Shown here: positions 61,526-64,000 of the stretch, piece by piece
Numbering within the stretch: position 1 is the first letter of the stretch
How the letters are laid out: every line of letters begins with the position of its first letter
Assembly (NCBI RefSeq): GCF_002285435.1
Contig: NZ_NSBT01000026.1
Coordinates: forward strand, 496,001-560,000
Length of the DNA stretch: 64,000 nucleotides
DNA from: Actibacterium ureilyticum
Lineage (GTDB): Bacteria > Pseudomonadota > Alphaproteobacteria > Rhodobacterales > Rhodobacteraceae
Direction of reading: 5' to 3'
Notes under the pieces: model-generated
The model's database searches: none
Seen by the model: the letters and a program-made list of their open reading frames with translations, nothing else
What the model was told of the DNA's origin: nothing
Translations under genes and position numbers: made by a program

Positions 61526-61992
61526 TGGGCGATGACGGGACATCGCAGGCCGCGCCGGTCTGGCCCAAGCCCAGATTTCATTTCGTCGTGTCCTGGGATG
61601 ATGTCGAAATGCAGTTCAGCGAGGTCAGCGGGCTGGACGCTGAGAGCCATCCGGTAGAATACCGCGCAGGCGATGCGCCGGCGTTTTCCAAGGTCAGGAT
61701 GCCCGGGATGAAGCAATCCGGAAACCTCACGATGAGGCGCGGGATCTGCACCAGGGGTGCCGCGATTTTCGACTGGTTTGCCGACATCAAGATGAACAGG
61801 ATCAAACGCAAGGCATTGACCATTTCCCTGATGGATGAAAGGGGCAGTCCGACAATGGTCTGGCAGGTCGACAATGCGTTCCCGGTCAAGGTGACGGGCA
61901 CCGACCTGAAGGCCGAAGGCAACGAGATTGCCGTTGAAAGCATCGAGATCGCCCATGAGGGGCTGACGATCGTCAACGGCCGGGGCGGATAG
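61525..61992 (+). CDS. Contractile tail tube protein (T4 gp19-like), orphan
   Basis: 155 residues. RFHFVVSWDDVEMQFSEVSGLDAESHPVEYRAG, then SGNLTMRRGI and ISLMDERGSPTMVWQVDNAFPVKVTGTDLKAEGNEIAVESIEIAHEGL is the pattern of the gp19/Pvc1 inner-tube family. Tube proteins build phage tails and extracellular contractile injection systems. Here no sheath, baseplate, spike or ATPase gene is near. GC is lower: 61801-61860 hold 30 of 60. It starts inside the ppx stop (TGATG) and rlmE begins one base after its stop. Confidence 0.82.
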   Translation: MGDDGTSQAAPVWPKPRFHFVVSWDDVEMQFSEVSGLDAESHPVEYRAGDAPAFSKVRMPGMKQSGNLTMRRGICTRGAAIFDWFADIKMNRIKRKALTISLMDERGSPTMVWQVDNAFPVKVTGTDLKAEGNEIAVESIEIAHEGLTIVNGRGG

Positions 61993-62706
61993 ATGACAAA
62001 GAAGACATCCGGGCGCGGACAGCGCGATTTGCGGGTCAAGGTGAAGTCGGCGCGGGGGCGCAAGCTCAGCTCGACCCGGTGGCTGGAACGGCAGTTGAAC
62101 GACCCTTATGTGAAACGCGCCCAGGCCGAGGGCTATCGCGGGCGCGCGGCGTTCAAGATCCTGGAGCTGGACGACAAGTACCGCTTTCTGGTGCCCGGCG
62201 CGCGGGTGGTCGATCTGGGCTGTGCGCCCGGCGGCTGGTGTCAGGTCGCGGTCAAGCGGGTGAATGCCCTGGGCGAAAAGCCGGGCAAGGCCGTGGGTAC
62301 CGTTCTGGGCGTCGACCTGCAAGAGGTCGAACCGATTGCCGGGGCCGAGACCCATCAGCTGGATTTCATGGAAGACGACGCCGACGAGAAGGTCAAGGCA
62401 TGGCTGGGCGGCAAGGCCGATGTGGTCATGAGCGACATGGCCGCCGCCAGTTCCGGTCACAAGCAGACCGACCACCTGCGCATCATCGCGCTGTGCGAGG
62501 CCGCGGCCTATTTCGCCTTCGACGTGCTGGAAGAGGGCGGCACATTCGTGGCCAAGGTGCTGGCCGGCGGGGCCGAGGGCGAGTTGCAGAAGCTGTTGAA
62601 ACAGCGCTTTGCCAAGGTCGCCAACGTCAAGCCGCCCGCCAGCCGGTCGGACAGTTCGGAGAAATTCGTGGTCGCCACGGGCTTTCGCGATCTGCCCTCA
62701 GCGTGA
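61993..62706 (+). CDS. rlmE: 23S rRNA (uridine-2'-O-)-methyltransferase
   Basis: 237 residues. FtsJ/RlmE methylates U2552 of 23S rRNA in the A loop of the 50S subunit. SAM motif is [15 protein letters not shown], catalytic K-D-K-E residues include [24 protein letters not shown] and FVAKVLAGG. Basic N-terminal extension. The start is directly after the tail-tube stop, so the three genes form one transcript. Overlaps the end of the convergent sigma-factor gene. Confidence 0.95.
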   Translation: MTKKTSGRGQRDLRVKVKSARGRKLSSTRWLERQLNDPYVKRAQAEGYRGRAAFKILELDDKYRFLVPGARVVDLGCAPGGWCQVAVKRVNALGEKPGKAVGTVLGVDLQEVEPIAGAETHQLDFMEDDADEKVKAWLGGKADVVMSDMAAASSGHKQTDHLRIIALCEAAAYFAFDVLEEGGTFVAKVLAGGAEGELQKLLKQRFAKVANVKPPASRSDSSEKFVVATGFRDLPSA

Positions 62707-63216
62707 TGTGGCGGGCGCCGGGTCGGGTTCGACCAGCGCCTGTACCGCGCCGCCATCGGGCAGGTCGAATTCCGCCCGAAGCCGTGCCCGCGCCCGCGCC
62801 AGCCGCGAGGTGACGGTGCCCACCGGCAGATGCATCCGCTGCGCCAGCGCGGCATAGCTGTCGGCCCCGTCCAGCCACGCGCGCAGCAGCACCGCCTGTT
62901 CCGGCGGCAGCCGGTCGATGGCGGCCAGAACCTCGGCGCAGGCGATGCGGGGCAGGGCGGCGCCCGGCGTCGCGACCGGCGGGGCCTGGTCCAGCGGCGT
63001 GTCGCGCTGGCACGGGCGGCGGCTGGCATTGCGCAAGGTCGTCATCACATAGGGCCTCAGCGCCCCGATGGGCGCGCCGCGATCGATCTGGCGCAGCACC
63101 TGCAACAGCGCGTCCTGCATCAGGTCATCGGCGCTGTCGCGGTCCGGGGCCAGGATCCGGGCCAGTTTCTGCAGATCCGGAAGAAGACGCATCAGCGCCT
63201 CGGCGTCATGGGTCAT
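62698..63216 (-). CDS. ECF-type RNA polymerase sigma factor
   Basis: 172 residues. Region 2 is [28 protein letters not shown] (-10 binding helix) and region 4 is [47 protein letters not shown]. Start at 63216 is preceded by GGAGGG. No anti-sigma gene is adjacent. Divergent from an EF-hand gene, with an inverted repeat between at 63279. Confidence 0.9.
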   Translation of the reverse strand: MTHDAEALMRLLPDLQKLARILAPDRDSADDLMQDALLQVLRQIDRGAPIGALRPYVMTTLRNASRRPCQRDTPLDQAPPVATPGAALPRIACAEVLAAIDRLPPEQAVLLRAWLDGADSYAALAQRMHLPVGTVTSRLARARARLRAEFDLPDGGAVQALVEPDPAPATSR

Positions 63217-63278
63217 GATACCCTCCAATCGCGCGTGGGGGGAATGTCTGCATCGGCCCGGCGGGCGGCAAGGGGGTC

Positions 63279-63295
63279 TGCACAAATTCTGTGCA
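63279..63295. promoter_or_regulatory. Inverted repeat between sigma factor and EF-hand genes
   Basis: TGCACA-aattc-TGTGCA, 6-base arms and 5-base spacer, in the divergent 240-base gap. A possible operator; the protein is unknown. Confidence 0.35.
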
Positions 63296-63456
63296 ATCCC
63301 GGCGGGAAGCCGCCCGCCCGCATTCGCCATTTCGGCAAGGCGCCGCGCGTTCGCGGCGCGGGCCGCGGCGGCGGGATTTTTCGGCCCGCTGAGCGCTCTT
63401 GTTTCCTGAAGGCGCGGGTTTTCCCGTCTTCTCAACCTGAAACAGGAGATTGAGAT

Positions 63457-63690
63457 ATGAAATCCATGATCGCTATGACCGCAGCCCTGCTGGCAACTGC
63501 CGTGACCGCATCGGCGGCAACGCTGGATGCCGACGGCGATGGCAGCGTGTCCTTCGAAGAGATGCTGGCGGTCTATCCCGACACGACCGCGGAAACCTTT
63601 GCCACGATCGACACCGATGCCGATGGCATGGTCAGCGAGTCTGAGCTGACAGCCGCTGTCGAGGCCGGCCTCGTGCCCGCCAACGGCTGA
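63457..63690 (+). CDS. Secreted EF-hand calcium-binding protein
   Basis: 77 residues. Signal peptide with cleavage after ASA (near residue 20), then two EF-hand loops: DADGDGSVSFEE at 24-35 and DTDADGMVSESE at 52-63, both with the D-x-D-x-D-G pattern and the Glu at position 12. The mature protein is about 57 residues, acidic and periplasmic or exported. Start follows AGGAG. Divergent from the ECF sigma gene, perhaps its target; this is inferred. Confidence 0.9.
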   Translation: MKSMIAMTAALLATAVTASAATLDADGDGSVSFEEMLAVYPDTTAETFATIDTDADGMVSESELTAAVEAGLVPANG

Positions 63691-63741
63691 TCCCTGTCGC
63701 GACAGGGATAGAAGGTCCCGCCCCCCAGACGGGGCCTTCTT
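63691..63741 (+). terminator. Terminator after the EF-hand gene
   Basis: TCCCTGTC/GACAGGGA (63691-63708) is a perfect palindrome, and GAAGGTCCCG with CGGGGCCTTC (63711-63720 and 63730-63739) forms a second stem followed by TTCTTCTATT. Confidence 0.6.
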
Positions 63742-63753
63742 CTATTGCGCGGC

Positions 63754-63969
63754 TCAGGTCTCTCTCCCCAACCCTCTGAGCCGCGCATGTAGCGCCCCGG
63801 CCTGGGGCGTACCGGTTTCCAGCGCATAGACATAGGCGAAGGTCAGGAAATAGGCCCGCGCATCGGCGTCGGGCGCGGCCTGGGCTGCTTCGGTGTAAAG
63901 TGTGACCAGCGCCCTGCGGTCGCGATCCCGGTGGGCGTCCAGAATGGCCTGATCCAGCGCCCGGCTCAT
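63754..63969 (-). CDS. Small helical protein of unknown function
   Basis: 71 residues. Appears all-helical (ALDQAILDAHRDRDRRALVTLYTEAAQ, then ARAYFLTFAYVYALETG), resembling a TPR-like hairpin. Start overlaps the stop of the next minus-strand gene as ATGA. No family recognised. Confidence 0.6.
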   Translation of the reverse strand: MSRALDQAILDAHRDRDRRALVTLYTEAAQAAPDADARAYFLTFAYVYALETGTPQAGALHARLRGLGRET

Positions 63970-64000
63970 GCCCCGTCGCGATGGGCGTCGATGCGCGCTG
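63966..64000 (-). CDS. C-terminal end of an unknown gene, cut by the window edge
   Basis: Eleven codons ending ARIDAHRDGA and a TGA that overlaps the small helical gene start. Only the last residues are visible, so no identity can be given. Confidence 0.35.
   Translation of the reverse strand, partial: ARIDAHRDGA

Noticed and set aside
1-64000. CRISPR arrays, transposons or prophage
   Set aside because: No direct-repeat array, transposase, integrase or capsid gene was seen. The tail-tube gene is isolated.

Overview
This window reads as a stretch of chromosome from a high-GC alphaproteobacterium of the Rhodobacteraceae (roseobacter/Rhodobacter relatives). The evidence is gene content and order: argS, a SPOR protein, nagZ, scpA and scpB in one operon; rpmF, plsX, fabH, ihfA and a MerR gene in series; the alphaproteobacterial long form of dCTP deaminase; a cobalamin methyltransferase/RamA/MetF cluster typical of organisms with a split methionine synthase; and many small proteins known mainly from this family. 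No rRNA, CRISPR array, transposase or integrase was seen. Two tRNAs are present, Pro-GGG and Gly-CCC.

Layout. 1-7.8 kb: the end of a cytosine deaminase gene, exonuclease III, an SDR gene, a probable electrophile-stress set (azoR, a broken carboxymuconolactone decarboxylase gene, yceI) divergent from a LysR gene, and a BaiN-type flavoprotein. 7.8-9.5 kb: an orphan asparagine-synthase-like gene of lower GC. 9.6-12.0 kb: a TPP riboswitch followed by thiM-thiE-thiD. 12.0-21.5 kb: Hint-domain protein, erpA-like, dGTPase, cation/proton antiporter, argS-SPOR-nagZ-scpA-scpB and a small basic protein. 21.5-24.2 kb: a low-GC island with one large NACHT NTPase, a candidate anti-phage protein. 24.3-30.9 kb: dcd, tRNA-Pro, merR, ihfA, fabH, plsX, rpmF and a DUF177 gene, then bamE and msrB. 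31-36 kb: OlsB-like acyltransferase, a Zur-box-controlled COG0523 GTPase, uup and an outer-membrane barrel. 36-39.6 kb: an ada operon and an aminotransferase. 39.7-44.5 kb: a 13-residue Cys-rich leader peptide followed by cysS, cimA, a methyltransferase and a phytoene-synthase-family gene. 44.5-49.4 kb: MFS transporter, AlkA glycosylase, esterase, GNAT, HNH and agmatinase genes. 49.4-53.3 kb: zwf-pgl-pgi behind a LacI-type operator. 53.4-60.2 kb: tRNA-Gly, an orphan lipoprotein, then on the minus strand the one-carbon/B12 cluster. 60.4-64 kb: ppx, an orphan contractile-tail tube gene, rlmE, an ECF sigma factor, an EF-hand protein and a small unknown.

How the genes work together. Most of the window is housekeeping: central carbon (zwf-pgl-pgi), fatty-acid initiation (plsX, fabH), translation (argS, cysS, rpmF, rlmE), chromosome segregation (scpAB), thiamine salvage and methionine one-carbon chemistry. 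Alkylation repair appears twice (ada operon, AlkA).

The accessory signals most worth attention are the solitary NACHT protein with a predicted nuclease-like N-terminus, the solitary tail-tube gene inside a ppx-rlmE operon, the orphan asparagine-synthase-like gene, and the Cys-codon leader ahead of cysS.
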